Position numbers and translations under genes: made by a program. Below the pieces are notes generated by a model. It ran no database searches and was not told the origin of the DNA. It saw nothing but the letters and a program-made list of their open reading frames with translations. From DASQFI01 sp035633215 (GTDB lineage: Bacteria; Acidobacteriota; Vicinamibacteria; Vicinamibacterales; SCN-69-37), in assembly GCA_035633215.1 (NCBI GenBank), contig DASQFI010000054.1, forward strand, positions 186,001-250,000: a stretch of 64,000 nucleotides of DNA, in the 5' to 3' direction. Positions within the stretch are counted from its first letter, which is position 1. The number at the start of each line of letters is the position of its first letter. Below are positions 43,247 to 52,325 of the stretch, in pieces.

Positions 43247-44323
43247 TCAGGTCGCGTGGCGGAACGTGATGACGTCGCCGTCCTTGACGGGATACTCCTT
43301 GCCTTCGAGCCGCAGCTCGCCATGCTCGCGGCACGCGGCGAGCGATCCGCGCGCGAGCAGGTCGTCGCAGCGCACCACTTCGGCGCGAATGAACCCACGC
43401 TGAATGTCCGAGTGAATCGTGCCGGCGGCTTCTTCCGCGCGCGTATCGCGCGGAATCGACCACGCCCGGCATTCGTCCTCGCCGACCGTGAAAAACGAGA
43501 TGTAGCCGAGCAGATCGTACGCCGCGCGAATGATGCGATCGAGTCCCGACTGGCGCAGTCCCAAGTCCGCCATGAACGCACGCGCGTCCTCCGGATCGAG
43601 CTGCGCGATCTCGAGCTCGATCTTCGCGCACACGCCGACGATGCCGGCGCCGGACGCGTGAAGAAAGCCGGCGAGCTCGGGAAGCGTCGACACCTTTTCC
43701 GCATTCCCCGCGTCGCCTTCATCGACATTCACGACGAGCAGCAGCGGCTTCGCCGAGAGCAACTGAAATCCGCGGAGGCGACGCGCGTCGTCGCCCGCGA
43801 TGCCGAGCGTGCGAATCGCGCGTCCCGCGTCGAGCGTGTCGCGCGCGCGCATGAGGACTTCCTGTTCCTTCTTCAACTCCGCCGCGGGCGTTTTCTTCAA
43901 ATCCTTGTCGAGACGCTCGAGCCGTCGCTCGACGACGCCGAGGTCCGCGAGGATCAACTCGTCCTCGACCGCGCGCGCATCCCGCGCGAGATCGATCGAC
44001 TGCAGCGGGTGCGGCACGGCGTCGTCGCGAAATGCGCGCACCACGTGCAGCAGCGCGTCGGCGTTGCGATACGCGACGACGTCGTAGAGCGTTTTCGTCT
44101 CGCCGCGCGCGGCGCCGATGTCCGCGAATTCCACGGTGGCCGGCACGCGCTTCTCGGGTTGGAAGAGCGCGGTCAGCCGGTCGAGCCGATCGTCGGGCAC
44201 CTTGGAGATGCCGACGTGGGCCTCACCCTTGCCGGCCTTCGGCGCGGCGTGAACGCTCGTCAGGAGCTGGAAGAGAGTGGTCTTACCCGAGGTCGGAAGA
44301 CCGACCAGTCCGGCGCGCAGCAT
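43247..44323 (-). CDS. ychF: Obg-like ATPase YchF
   Basis: 358 residues, normal length. P-loop GLPTSGKTTLF (K14) in place of the more common NVGKST. The G4-equivalent region reads LLLVVNVDEGD. The C-terminal TGS domain ends YPVKDGDVITFRHAT. YchF is a universally conserved ATPase that binds ribosomes and affects stress responses. It diverges from the dcw cluster, with 105 bases between its start and the mraZ promoter. Confidence 0.93.
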   Translation of the reverse strand: MLRAGLVGLPTSGKTTLFQLLTSVHAAPKAGKGEAHVGISKVPDDRLDRLTALFQPEKRVPATVEFADIGAARGETKTLYDVVAYRNADALLHVVRAFRDDAVPHPLQSIDLARDARAVEDELILADLGVVERRLERLDKDLKKTPAAELKKEQEVLMRARDTLDAGRAIRTLGIAGDDARRLRGFQLLSAKPLLLVVNVDEGDAGNAEKVSTLPELAGFLHASGAGIVGVCAKIELEIAQLDPEDARAFMADLGLRQSGLDRIIRAAYDLLGYISFFTVGEDECRAWSIPRDTRAEEAAGTIHSDIQRGFIRAEVVRCDDLLARGSLAACREHGELRLEGKEYPVKDGDVITFRHAT

Positions 44324-44428
44324 GTCCGGGCGTGGATGGTACCACGCGACCTAACTTTCGCTTAATTTTCGAAGAGAGAAAAAGTAGCGAAACAAAGACG
44401 TAAGTCGTGGATTTCCTGTACTTTACGA

Positions 44429-44457
44429 TTGACAGCCCCCGGGTGTACCTCTACCAT
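44429..44457 (+). promoter_or_regulatory. dcw cluster promoter (mraZ promoter)
   Basis: Perfect -35 TTGACA (44429-44434), a 17-base spacer, then -10 TACCAT (44452-44457, four of six). Transcription would start near 44464. It is the best sigma-70-type promoter I see in the window and stands directly before mraZ. Confidence 0.8.
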
Positions 44458-44460
44458 TCG

Positions 44461-44485
44461 TGGACCTGGTTGGAGTCGGGTGGAG
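44461..44485 (+). promoter_or_regulatory. Putative MraZ operator: three TGGAN boxes, 10 bp apart
   Basis: TGGAC (44461-44465), TGGAG (44471-44475) and TGGAG (44481-44485) with exact 5-base spacers. E. coli MraZ binds TGGGN repeats with 5-base spacers at its own promoter. The boxes overlap the expected transcription start, and the last one forms the ribosome binding site. Confidence 0.75.
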
Positions 44486-44489
44486 CAAA

Positions 44490-44933
44490 GTGCTTCGGGG
44501 TAGCTACACCGCAAAAATCGACGAAAAGGGCCGGCTAAAAATCCCCAACGCCTTCAAGGCGATCGTGGAAGAGCGGCATGGTACCACGGGCCTGTACGTC
44601 ACTAGCGTAACCGGAGATTTCGTTCGGATCTACCCCATGTCGGTGTGGACGGCAGTGGAGCAGCGGCTGGCACGGATGCCCAGCACACACCCGGCCCGGC
44701 TGAAATTCCTCGACCGGGTCAATTACTACGGCCAGGTAAGCGAGTTCGACGTGCAGGGGCGGGTGTTGATTCCGGCCCGGCTGCGCGAGACCGCCGGCAT
44801 GTCGGGCGATGTCGACGTGCTCGGTCAGGTGGATTACATCGACGTTTGGAATCACGAGCGATTCGCCTCGAAGCTCCACCGGGAGCCGTTTGGCGATGAC
44901 GACGCCCGGGCGCTGGCGGAGTTTGGGATCTGA
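44490..44933 (+). CDS. mraZ: Transcriptional regulator MraZ
   Basis: 147 residues from GTG 44490. Two swapped-hairpin AbrB-like domains: RGSYTAKIDEKGRLKIPNAFK at the start and FDVQGRVLIPARLRETAGM in the middle. The upstream in-frame GTG 44460 would add ten residues not found in the family and would leave no ribosome binding site, whereas GGTGGAG lies five bases before 44490. MraZ represses or tunes its own dcw operon. First gene of the cluster; overlaps rsmH by 38 bases. Confidence 0.93.
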   Translation: MLRGSYTAKIDEKGRLKIPNAFKAIVEERHGTTGLYVTSVTGDFVRIYPMSVWTAVEQRLARMPSTHPARLKFLDRVNYYGQVSEFDVQGRVLIPARLRETAGMSGDVDVLGQVDYIDVWNHERFASKLHREPFGDDDARALAEFGI

Positions 44934-45825
44934 GGCGCGCCATGCACCGGTGCTCACGGCCGAGGTCGTGTCGATGCTCTCGCCTCGACCGGGCGGCGTG
45001 TATGTCGATTGCACGGTGGGGCTCGGTGGGCACGCCGCGGCGCTTCTGGCCGCAGGAGCAGGACGCGTGATTGGACTGGATCGCGATGCCGGCGCCCTAG
45101 ACCAGACGCGTGAGCGACTGGCCGCGAACGCCGCTTCGACAGCCGGCCGTCTGGAACTGGTCCATGCCGATTATCGCGACCTCGCGTCTGTGTTGGAGAC
45201 GCGCGGGATCACCGCCGTCGATGGCGTGCTGGCCGACCTCGGCGTCTCGTCCTGGCAGCTCGACGACGCCAGCCGCGGGTTCAGTTTCAGGAACGCCGGC
45301 CCGCTCGACATGCGCATGGACCGCTCGCGAGGCCGGACGCTGGGCGAGTGGCTCGCCTCGGTGGACGAGCCGACGCTCGCCGGCGTCATCCGCGATTTCG
45401 GTGAGGAGCGACACGCCAGGCGTGTCGCGGCCGCGATCGTGAGAGCGCGGGATGCCGGCCGACTCAGCCATACGGCGGAACTCGCCTCGGTCGTGCGCCG
45501 GGCGGCCGGCAGTGGGCGCTGGCAGCGAATCGACCCGGCAACTCGGACGTTCCAGGCGCTTCGCATTGCCGTCAACGACGAGCTGACCGGCCTCGACACG
45601 TTTCTCGAGCGCGCGGTGGCGTCCTTGAAGGCTCGGGCGCGGCTGGTGGTGATTGCGTTTCACTCGCTCGAGGACCGGGTGGTGAAACAGACGTTCAGAC
45701 GGCTGGCGACGGCGGGCACGGTGAGTCTGGTGACTCGCCGGCCGCTGACGACCTCGGACGAGGAAATCGCGCTCAACCCGCGCGCCAGGAGCGCGCGGCT
45801 TCGGACGGTGGAGAGGGCGGCATGA
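44896..45825 (+). CDS. rsmH: 16S rRNA (cytosine(1402)-N(4))-methyltransferase
   Basis: 309 residues from ATG 44896 (GGGAG ten bases upstream; TTG 44923 would reduce the overlap with mraZ). ARHAPVLTAEVVSML, the SAM site VYVDCTVGLGGHAAALL, GVLADLGVSSWQLDD, GFSFRNAGPLDMRMD, TFQALRIAVNDEL and VIAFHSLEDRVVK are all RsmH signatures. Methylates C1402 in the ribosomal P site. Confidence 0.95.
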   Translation: MTTPGRWRSLGSEARHAPVLTAEVVSMLSPRPGGVYVDCTVGLGGHAAALLAAGAGRVIGLDRDAGALDQTRERLAANAASTAGRLELVHADYRDLASVLETRGITAVDGVLADLGVSSWQLDDASRGFSFRNAGPLDMRMDRSRGRTLGEWLASVDEPTLAGVIRDFGEERHARRVAAAIVRARDAGRLSHTAELASVVRRAAGSGRWQRIDPATRTFQALRIAVNDELTGLDTFLERAVASLKARARLVVIAFHSLEDRVVKQTFRRLATAGTVSLVTRRPLTTSDEEIALNPRARSARLRTVERAA

Positions 45826-46214
45826 GCACCATCGACCTCGAATACGCCATCAAGAAAGACATCCGGAACAATCCCGTCGTCCGGGAAGTCGATCTGGAAC
45901 AGAAGCGGGAGTTCAACCGGATGATCTGGCTCGCCGCCGTGATCGTCGCGATGCTGCTGTTCTCGGCCTGGCAGCACTTCGAGATCGTGAACACCGGCTA
46001 CAAGATCGAGCGCCTTCGGGTCGAGAAGACCGCGGAGGAGTCGCTCAATCGGAAGCTGCGGCTCGAGCTCGAGTCCCTGCGCGCGCCGCAGCGCGTCGAA
46101 GCCTACGCGCTGCACAAGCTCCGCATGGTGCCGCCCACCTCGGAGAACACGGTCGTCATCGAACGGACGACCGCCTCGGTTCCGGCTCGTTCCATCGTCG
46201 CGGCCAACCGATGA
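45822..46214 (+). CDS. ftsL: Cell division protein FtsL
   Basis: 130 residues; ATG overlaps the rsmH stop. Short cytoplasmic part, one membrane helix (~34-50, MIWLAAVIVAMLLFSAWQ), then a periplasmic coiled coil (GYKIERLRVEKTAEESLNRKLRLELESL). Sequence conservation in FtsL is poor; position between rsmH and ftsI and topology carry the call. FtsL forms the FtsQLB complex that activates septal peptidoglycan synthesis. Confidence 0.88.
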   Translation: MSTIDLEYAIKKDIRNNPVVREVDLEQKREFNRMIWLAAVIVAMLLFSAWQHFEIVNTGYKIERLRVEKTAEESLNRKLRLELESLRAPQRVEAYALHKLRMVPPTSENTVVIERTTASVPARSIVAANR

Positions 46215-48301
46215 GCCTCCTGACTCGCCTCCTCAACGTTCGCGTGAAGGCGATCGATCCGTTTCAGGGCGCCGACCGCCCTGACCAGGCGTTCGAAGCC
46301 GGCTGGCGGCCCGGGCTCAAGGCGCGGGTCGTCATCATGCTCGCGTTCACCGGGTTCTGGACGGTCGGGATTGCCGCGCGCCTCGTGCAGCTCCAGGTGT
46401 TCCAGCACGATCACTACGTCGAGCTGGCCGAGAACCAGCAGCTCCGCGAGGTGAAGCAGGACCCGAAGCGCGGCGACATCGTCGATCGACACGGCCGCAT
46501 CCTTGCGTACTCGGTCGATGCCGAGGCCGTCGGGGTCGATCCGACGGAGGTGGAAGATCCCGCGGGCACCATCGAGGCCGTGTGCGCGGCGCTGGGGGAC
46601 TGCACGGCGAAGGAGAAGGCGGAGTTCATCGGGCGGCTAAGGAAGGGCGGCGATGGCAGATTCATGTTCATCCGGAAGGCTCGACAGGTCTCGCCAAGCC
46701 AGTCGAGCCAGGTGGGCCGTCTGAACCTTCCGGGAGTGATGCTGGTCGGGAATACGCGGCGCTACTACCCGAACACCGATCTGGCCGCGCACGTGCTCGG
46801 GTTCGTGGGCGACGACAACACCGGCCTCGGCGGCATCGAATCGTCCTACGACGCCAAGATTCGCGGGCGGCCGGGGCGGGTGCTGATCCAGCGCGACGCG
46901 CGGCACCAGCGGCTGCAGACGCGCGTGAAAGAGGCGCCGACGGCCGGCGCCTCGCTCGAGCTCACACTCGATCTGTACCTGCAGCACATCGCCGAGCGCG
47001 AGTTACGCGCGGGCGTGCTCGAGCACCGGGCGCATGGCGGCACGGCGATCATCATGGATCCCCACACGGGCGAGATCCTCGCGCTGGCCAACTATCCGAC
47101 GTTCAACCCGAACACCTTCGGCCGCTCGACGCCCGAGAACCGACGCAATCGCGCCGTGCAGGATCTCTACGAGCCCGGCTCCACATTCAAGATCGTCACC
47201 GCGTCGGCAGCTATCGAAGAAGGCGTCATCTCGCCGACCGACAGCGTGGACTGCAGTCCCGGCTACATCAAGTTCGAGGGCCGCAAGCCGATCAACGACG
47301 AGCACCGGTATGGCGTGCTGTCGTTCGAAGATGTCATCGTCAAGTCGAGCAACGTCGGAACCATTCGGGTCGGGTTGCGTCTCGGTGCGGAACGATTGGG
47401 CCGGTACGTGCGCCGCTACGGGTTCGGCGAGGTACTGACGACCGACTTTGCTGGCGAGAACGCAGGCATCGTCTACAAACCGTCGGAGCTCGACGACAGC
47501 GCGCTTGCGTCGATGTTGATTGGCTATCAGATTGGCGTCACGCCGATTCAAATGGCGGCGGCCGTGAGCGCCGTGGCCAACGGCGGCCTGCTGTTCGAGC
47601 CGCATGTCGTGCGCGCCGAGGTCCGCGACGGCGTCCGGTCGCCGGTCGAGCGCAAGCCGCCACGACGCGTCATCACGCCGCGGACGTCGGCGACGCTCAC
47701 GACCATCATGGAAGGCGTGGTCGACCGGGGCACCGCCAAGGCAGCCAGGCTCGAGCGCTACCAGATCGCGGGAAAGACGGGCACGGCGCAGAAGATCGTC
47801 GACGGCCAGTACTCGCACACGGACTTCAACGCGTCGTTCGTCGGGTTCGTCCCGTCCCGTCGGCCGGTCTACGCGATCATCGTCGTGATCGACACGCCGC
47901 GCGCCGGCACCTTCTTCGGCGGCACCGTCGCTGCCCCCATCTTCAAGCGCATCGCGGAGGCCGCGCTCCAGCAGGGCGGCGTGCCGCCCTCGATCAATCG
48001 GGTCGCGCCTGTGATCGTCGCCGAGGGTCAGGCGGCGCCCGAGCCGAAGCCGTCGGCGCCGGTGGTGCAAGTCGTCACGGACGTGACGGGCCAGCCGTTG
48101 ATGCCCGATGTGCGCGGCCTTGGCGCGCGCCAGGCGCTGAAGGTTCTTGGCGGCGTCGGCCTGACCGTGCGCATGACCGGATCGGGCGTCGTCTCGTCGC
48201 AGTCGCCGCTCCCGGGCCAGCCGGTGGAAGCGGGCGGCTGGAGCGTGCTCCAGTTGCACCGTGTCATGGCCGAGCCTCGCCCGCCGGGCGGTGAGCGGTG
48301 A
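46211..48301 (+). CDS. ftsI: Septal peptidoglycan transpeptidase FtsI (PBP with PASTA domain)
   Basis: 696 residues. One membrane helix at ~40-57, dimerisation domain with RGDIVDRHGRILA, then the transpeptidase domain: Ser324 in EPGSTFK, SSN at 379-381, and KTGT in IAGKTGTAQKI. A PASTA domain (~628-690, LMPDVRGLGARQALKVLGGVGL) closes the protein, as in SpoVD-type enzymes and unlike E. coli FtsI. Overlaps ftsL by four bases. Confidence 0.95.
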   Translation: MSLLTRLLNVRVKAIDPFQGADRPDQAFEAGWRPGLKARVVIMLAFTGFWTVGIAARLVQLQVFQHDHYVELAENQQLREVKQDPKRGDIVDRHGRILAYSVDAEAVGVDPTEVEDPAGTIEAVCAALGDCTAKEKAEFIGRLRKGGDGRFMFIRKARQVSPSQSSQVGRLNLPGVMLVGNTRRYYPNTDLAAHVLGFVGDDNTGLGGIESSYDAKIRGRPGRVLIQRDARHQRLQTRVKEAPTAGASLELTLDLYLQHIAERELRAGVLEHRAHGGTAIIMDPHTGEILALANYPTFNPNTFGRSTPENRRNRAVQDLYEPGSTFKIVTASAAIEEGVISPTDSVDCSPGYIKFEGRKPINDEHRYGVLSFEDVIVKSSNVGTIRVGLRLGAERLGRYVRRYGFGEVLTTDFAGENAGIVYKPSELDDSALASMLIGYQIGVTPIQMAAAVSAVANGGLLFEPHVVRAEVRDGVRSPVERKPPRRVITPRTSATLTTIMEGVVDRGTAKAARLERYQIAGKTGTAQKIVDGQYSHTDFNASFVGFVPSRRPVYAIIVVIDTPRAGTFFGGTVAAPIFKRIAEAALQQGGVPPSINRVAPVIVAEGQAAPEPKPSAPVVQVVTDVTGQPLMPDVRGLGARQALKVLGGVGLTVRMTGSGVVSSQSPLPGQPVEAGGWSVLQLHRVMAEPRPPGGER

Positions 48302-49830
48302 CGCTCGGCGCGCTCATCGCTGCTGCGCGCACGCTCGCACCCGATGCGCGCGCTCGCGTCGATCAGGCGGGACGCCAGACCGCGAAGGTCACCGGCGTCG
48401 CGCACGACTCGCGTGGCGTATCGCCAGGCATGGTCTTCGTCGCGATTCGGGGCCAGCGCGCTGATGGCACCCGGTTCGCCGCTGACGCCGCGACGCGCGG
48501 CGCGGCCGCGATCGTCGCCGAGACGGCGCCGCCGGAAGACATCACCGTTCCCTGGCTGCGAACCACGGACGCGCGTCTGGCGCTCGCGGAGCTCGCGGCC
48601 CTGTTCTACGGACGTCCGAGCGACCAGCTCACTGTCGTCGGCGTCACCGGCACCAACGGCAAAACGACGACGACGTATCTGCTCGCGGCGGTGTTCGATG
48701 CCGCGGGGATGCCGTGCGGCCGCATCGGCACCGTGACCTTCCGGGTCGGATCCGGCGTTGGCGGCGAGCGGGACGCGTCGCACACCACGCCCGAGGCGTC
48801 GGAGATTCAGCGGCTCCTGCGGGAAATGGCGGACCAGGGCTGCCAGGCGTGCGCCATGGAGGTGTCGTCGCACGCGCTCGTGCTGCACCGCGTGGCCAAC
48901 ATGCGGTTTAGGGCGGCCATCTTCACGAACCTGACGCGCGACCACCTCGATTTTCACGGCGACATGTCGCAGTACTTCGCCGCCAAGCGGCGCCTGTTCG
49001 AGATGTTGCCGTCCAACGCGCCGGCTGTGATCAACGTCGACGACCCGCGCGGTGTCGAGCTGGCCGGCACGCTGCCGCGGGTCATGACCTTCGCGATCGA
49101 TCGGGCCGCGGACGTTCGCGCCACGAACGTGCAATCGTCGCTCGAAGGTCTCGCGTTCACGGTCGAGACGCCTCGCGGCACGATTGAGATGCGGTCGCCG
49201 CTGGTCGGCCGGCCCAACGTCTATAACATCCTCGGCGTCGTCGCGGCCGCCGTCGCGCTCGATCTGCCCACGCGCGCGATCGAAGAGGGCATCGCCCGGC
49301 TCGAGCGCGTCCCCGGGCGCTTCCAGATCGTGTCGGCGTCAACCGATGACGTGCGCGTCGTCGTCGATTACGCGCACACGGACGACGCGCTCAAGAACCT
49401 GCTCGAGACCGCGCGGCCGCTCACGACGGGGCGGCTGATCACGGTCTTTGGCTGCGGCGGCGACCGCGATCGCACCAAGCGGCCGCTGATGGGCGCCGTG
49501 GCCGGCAGGCTGAGCGACTTCGTGGTCCTCACGTCCGACAATCCGCGCTCCGAGAATCCAGACCGGATCATCGAGGAAATCAAGCTCGGGCTCTCCCCCG
49601 CGCCCGAGCCGGGAGCGCCCAAGCGTCATACGACGCCATTCGTGACCCATCCCGATCGTCGTCACGCGATCGAACAGGCGATTCGATCGGCCAAGGCGGG
49701 CGATCTTGTGATCATCGCGGGGAAGGGTCACGAGAAATATCAGGTCATCGGAGATCGCACGTTGCCATTCGATGACGTCGAGGCCGCGCGCACGGCGCTG
49801 GGACAGCGCCGCGCTGCGTCACGGGTGTGA
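48298..49830 (+). CDS. murE: UDP-MurNAc-L-Ala-D-Glu:meso-diaminopimelate ligase
   Basis: 510 residues from GTG 48298 (GTGA overlap with ftsI). ATP site GTNGKTT at 118-124, carbamylated-lysine region, and DNPR in TSDNPRSENP (~420). DNPR is the substrate motif for meso-diaminopimelate, so the peptidoglycan should be of the mDAP type. Adds the third amino acid of the stem peptide. Confidence 0.96.
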   Translation: MTLGALIAAARTLAPDARARVDQAGRQTAKVTGVAHDSRGVSPGMVFVAIRGQRADGTRFAADAATRGAAAIVAETAPPEDITVPWLRTTDARLALAELAALFYGRPSDQLTVVGVTGTNGKTTTTYLLAAVFDAAGMPCGRIGTVTFRVGSGVGGERDASHTTPEASEIQRLLREMADQGCQACAMEVSSHALVLHRVANMRFRAAIFTNLTRDHLDFHGDMSQYFAAKRRLFEMLPSNAPAVINVDDPRGVELAGTLPRVMTFAIDRAADVRATNVQSSLEGLAFTVETPRGTIEMRSPLVGRPNVYNILGVVAAAVALDLPTRAIEEGIARLERVPGRFQIVSASTDDVRVVVDYAHTDDALKNLLETARPLTTGRLITVFGCGGDRDRTKRPLMGAVAGRLSDFVVLTSDNPRSENPDRIIEEIKLGLSPAPEPGAPKRHTTPFVTHPDRRHAIEQAIRSAKAGDLVIIAGKGHEKYQVIGDRTLPFDDVEAARTALGQRRAASRV

Positions 49831-51230
49831 CGACCGACGTGGGCGCTCTCGTGCTGACCGCGGGCATCGTGGCCGACGCCGCCGGCGGGCGCGTGGTCTC
49901 GGGCCGCGCCGAGACGGCGTTCGACACCGTGTCCACCGACACGCGGTCGATCACTCCCGGCGCGCTCTTCATCGCGCTCCGCGGCGACCGGTTCGACGGT
50001 CAGACGTTCGTCGAAGAAGCCCTCGCGCGCGGCGCCGCCGGACTGCTCGTCTCGGGGCACGTCGCGAACCCGGGCCAGGCCGCCGTCGTTCATGTCCCCG
50101 ACACGTTGATCGGGTTGCAGCGTCTCGCGCGCGAGGTCCGCCGGAGATCGACCGCCCGTGTCGTCGCGATCACGGGAAGCGCTGGCAAGACAACGACGAA
50201 GGAAATGACGGCCGAGCTTCTCGGCGCCCGCTATCGCGTGTTCCGCAATCGCGGCAATCTCAACAACCACATCGGCCTGCCGCTCTCGCTCCTGGAGCTG
50301 CGGCACGACGTCGACGTCGCGGTCGTCGAGTTCGGCATGAACCACGCTGGAGAAATCCGGACGCTCGTCGGGATTGCCGAGCCGGACATCCGCGTCTGGA
50401 CCAACGTGGGCGACGCGCACATCGGCTTCTTCGGATCGCGCGAGGCCGTGGCCGACGCCAAGGCCGAGATCCTCGAGCAGGCGTCCCCCGGCGCCGTCGT
50501 CGTCCTGAATGCGGACGATCCGCTGGTCATGGCGCGCGCCGCCGGGTTCGCGGGCCGTCGCATCACGTTCGGCGAAAGCGCCCAGGCGTCCGTTCGAGCC
50601 TCGAGCGTCGTGGAGTACGGCCTGGCCGGCACCCATGCCGACGTCGAGACGCCTGCCGGTCGCTTGCAGCTCACGGCGCGCCTCCCGGGACGGACGCAAC
50701 TGCTGAACGTCCTCGCGGCGATCGCGGTCGCGGCCGAGCTCGACGTGCCGCTCGGCGCCATCGCGGCGCGCGTGAACGCGTTCCAGCCGCTCTCGCGCCG
50801 CGGTGCGATGCAGGCGACGCCTCACGGGGCGTACGTCGTGGACGATTCCTACAACGCGAGTCCGGCCGCGATGCGCGCGATGCTGGCCGCGCTCGCGGTG
50901 ACGCCGACGGGCGGCCGCCGCATTGCGGTGCTGGGCGAGATGCTCGAGCTGGGCGGGAACGCGCGCGCGCTGCATGCCGACTGCGGCCGGGCGGCCGCGT
51001 CGGCGCGCGTCGACGAGCTGGTCATCGTGGGTGGTCCGGCGGCGGATGGATTGGCCGAAGGCGCCGAGGCCGCGGGTGTCCCGCGCGCCCACATCCATCG
51101 GTTCGCGGACAGCCTGGCCGCGGCGCCGATCGTCGCAGGTCTCGTCGTGCGCGACGATCTCGTGCTCGTCAAAGGGTCACGCGGGACCCGCACCGATCTG
51201 ATCGTCGATCGGCTGATGGAGGTGGCGTAA
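49827..51230 (+). CDS. murF: UDP-MurNAc-tripeptide:D-alanyl-D-alanine ligase
   Basis: 467 residues from GTG 49827 (GTGA overlap with murE). ATP site GSAGKTT at 117-123, ELLGARYRVFRNRGNLNNHIGLPLSLL, EFGMNHAGEI and DDSYNASPAAM are MurF signatures. Adds D-Ala-D-Ala to the UDP-tripeptide. The D-Ala-D-Ala ligase itself is not in this cluster. Confidence 0.96.
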   Translation: MTTDVGALVLTAGIVADAAGGRVVSGRAETAFDTVSTDTRSITPGALFIALRGDRFDGQTFVEEALARGAAGLLVSGHVANPGQAAVVHVPDTLIGLQRLAREVRRRSTARVVAITGSAGKTTTKEMTAELLGARYRVFRNRGNLNNHIGLPLSLLELRHDVDVAVVEFGMNHAGEIRTLVGIAEPDIRVWTNVGDAHIGFFGSREAVADAKAEILEQASPGAVVVLNADDPLVMARAAGFAGRRITFGESAQASVRASSVVEYGLAGTHADVETPAGRLQLTARLPGRTQLLNVLAAIAVAAELDVPLGAIAARVNAFQPLSRRGAMQATPHGAYVVDDSYNASPAAMRAMLAALAVTPTGGRRIAVLGEMLELGGNARALHADCGRAAASARVDELVIVGGPAADGLAEGAEAAGVPRAHIHRFADSLAAAPIVAGLVVRDDLVLVKGSRGTRTDLIVDRLMEVA

Positions 51231-52321
51231 TGCTGTTCCACCTCCTCGCCCCGCTCGAAGCGCAGATTTCGGTCTTTCGCGTCGTCGGCTACATCACGTT
51301 CCGCACGGCCGCGGCCAGCCTGACGGCGCTCGCGCTCAGCTTGCTGCTGGGGCCGTGGCTCATCCGCCGCCTGCGCGAGTTCCAGATCGGGCAGGTCATT
51401 CGCACGGAAGGTCCGGCGAGCCACAAGCCCAAGGCCGGTACGCCCACGATGGGCGGCCTCCTGATTCTGGCGGCGGTGTTCGTGCCAACGCTGCTCTGGG
51501 CCGACCTGCGCAACCCGTACATCTGGATCGCCGTATCGGCGACGGCGGCGTTCGGCGCCATCGGCTTTCTCGACGACTACCTGAAGGTCACCCGGCACAG
51601 CCATCACGGGCTCTTCGCCCGTTACAAGTTCGCCGCGCAGATCGTGGTGGGCCTCGGGGTGGGCGTGGCGCTGCTGACGCTCGCCGGACTCAACCCGCCT
51701 GTCTACAACACGCGGCTGATCTTTCCGTTCTTCAAGGAATACATCCCGGACCTCGGCGTCTGGTACGTGCTTTTCGCGATGTTCGTGTTGCTCAGCACGT
51801 CGAACACCGTGAACCTGACGGACGGCCTGGACGGTTTGGCCATCAGCACGTTCGCGGTGGCGGCCGCGACGTTCACCGCGCTCGCCTACGTCACGGGTCA
51901 CCGCGTGTTCGCGCAGTATTTGAATCTCGTCCACTTCGGGCCGACCGCGGAGCTCACGATTTTCTGCGGGGCGCTTGTCGGGGCCAGTCTCGGATTTCTC
52001 TGGTGGAACGCGCATCCGGCCGACATCTTCATGGGCGACGTCGGCTCCCTCGCGCTGGGCGGCGCGCTGGGCACGGTCGCGATTCTGATCAAGCAGGAGC
52101 TGCTCCTGCCGATCGTCGGCGGCGTCTTCGTGCTCGAAGGGCTCTCCGTGATCATCCAGGTGGCGTCATTCAAGCTCACCGGCAAGCGCGTGTTCCGGAT
52201 GTCGCCGCTCCACCACCACTTCGAAATCATCGGCTGGGCCGAGCCCAAGATCATCATGAGGTTCCTCATCCTCGCGATCTTCTTCGCGCTCCTCAGCCTC
52301 ACGACGTTGAAGCTCCGGTGA
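51230..52321 (+). CDS. mraY: Phospho-N-acetylmuramoyl-pentapeptide transferase
   Basis: 363 residues from ATG 51230, overlapping the murF TAA by one base. Ten membrane helices. SHKPKAGTPTMGGLLIL, the DD motif GFLDDYLKV (115-116), NTVNLTDGLDGLA (192-204) and SPLHHHFEIIGW are diagnostic. Forms lipid I on undecaprenyl phosphate. Confidence 0.97.
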   Translation: MLFHLLAPLEAQISVFRVVGYITFRTAAASLTALALSLLLGPWLIRRLREFQIGQVIRTEGPASHKPKAGTPTMGGLLILAAVFVPTLLWADLRNPYIWIAVSATAAFGAIGFLDDYLKVTRHSHHGLFARYKFAAQIVVGLGVGVALLTLAGLNPPVYNTRLIFPFFKEYIPDLGVWYVLFAMFVLLSTSNTVNLTDGLDGLAISTFAVAAATFTALAYVTGHRVFAQYLNLVHFGPTAELTIFCGALVGASLGFLWWNAHPADIFMGDVGSLALGGALGTVAILIKQELLLPIVGGVFVLEGLSVIIQVASFKLTGKRVFRMSPLHHHFEIIGWAEPKIIMRFLILAIFFALLSLTTLKLR

Positions 52322-52325
52322 CGCG

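Noticed and set aside
49772..52321. 849-residue frame ending in MraY
   Set aside because: The first ~486 codons are a shadow of murF; MraY starts at ATG 51230.
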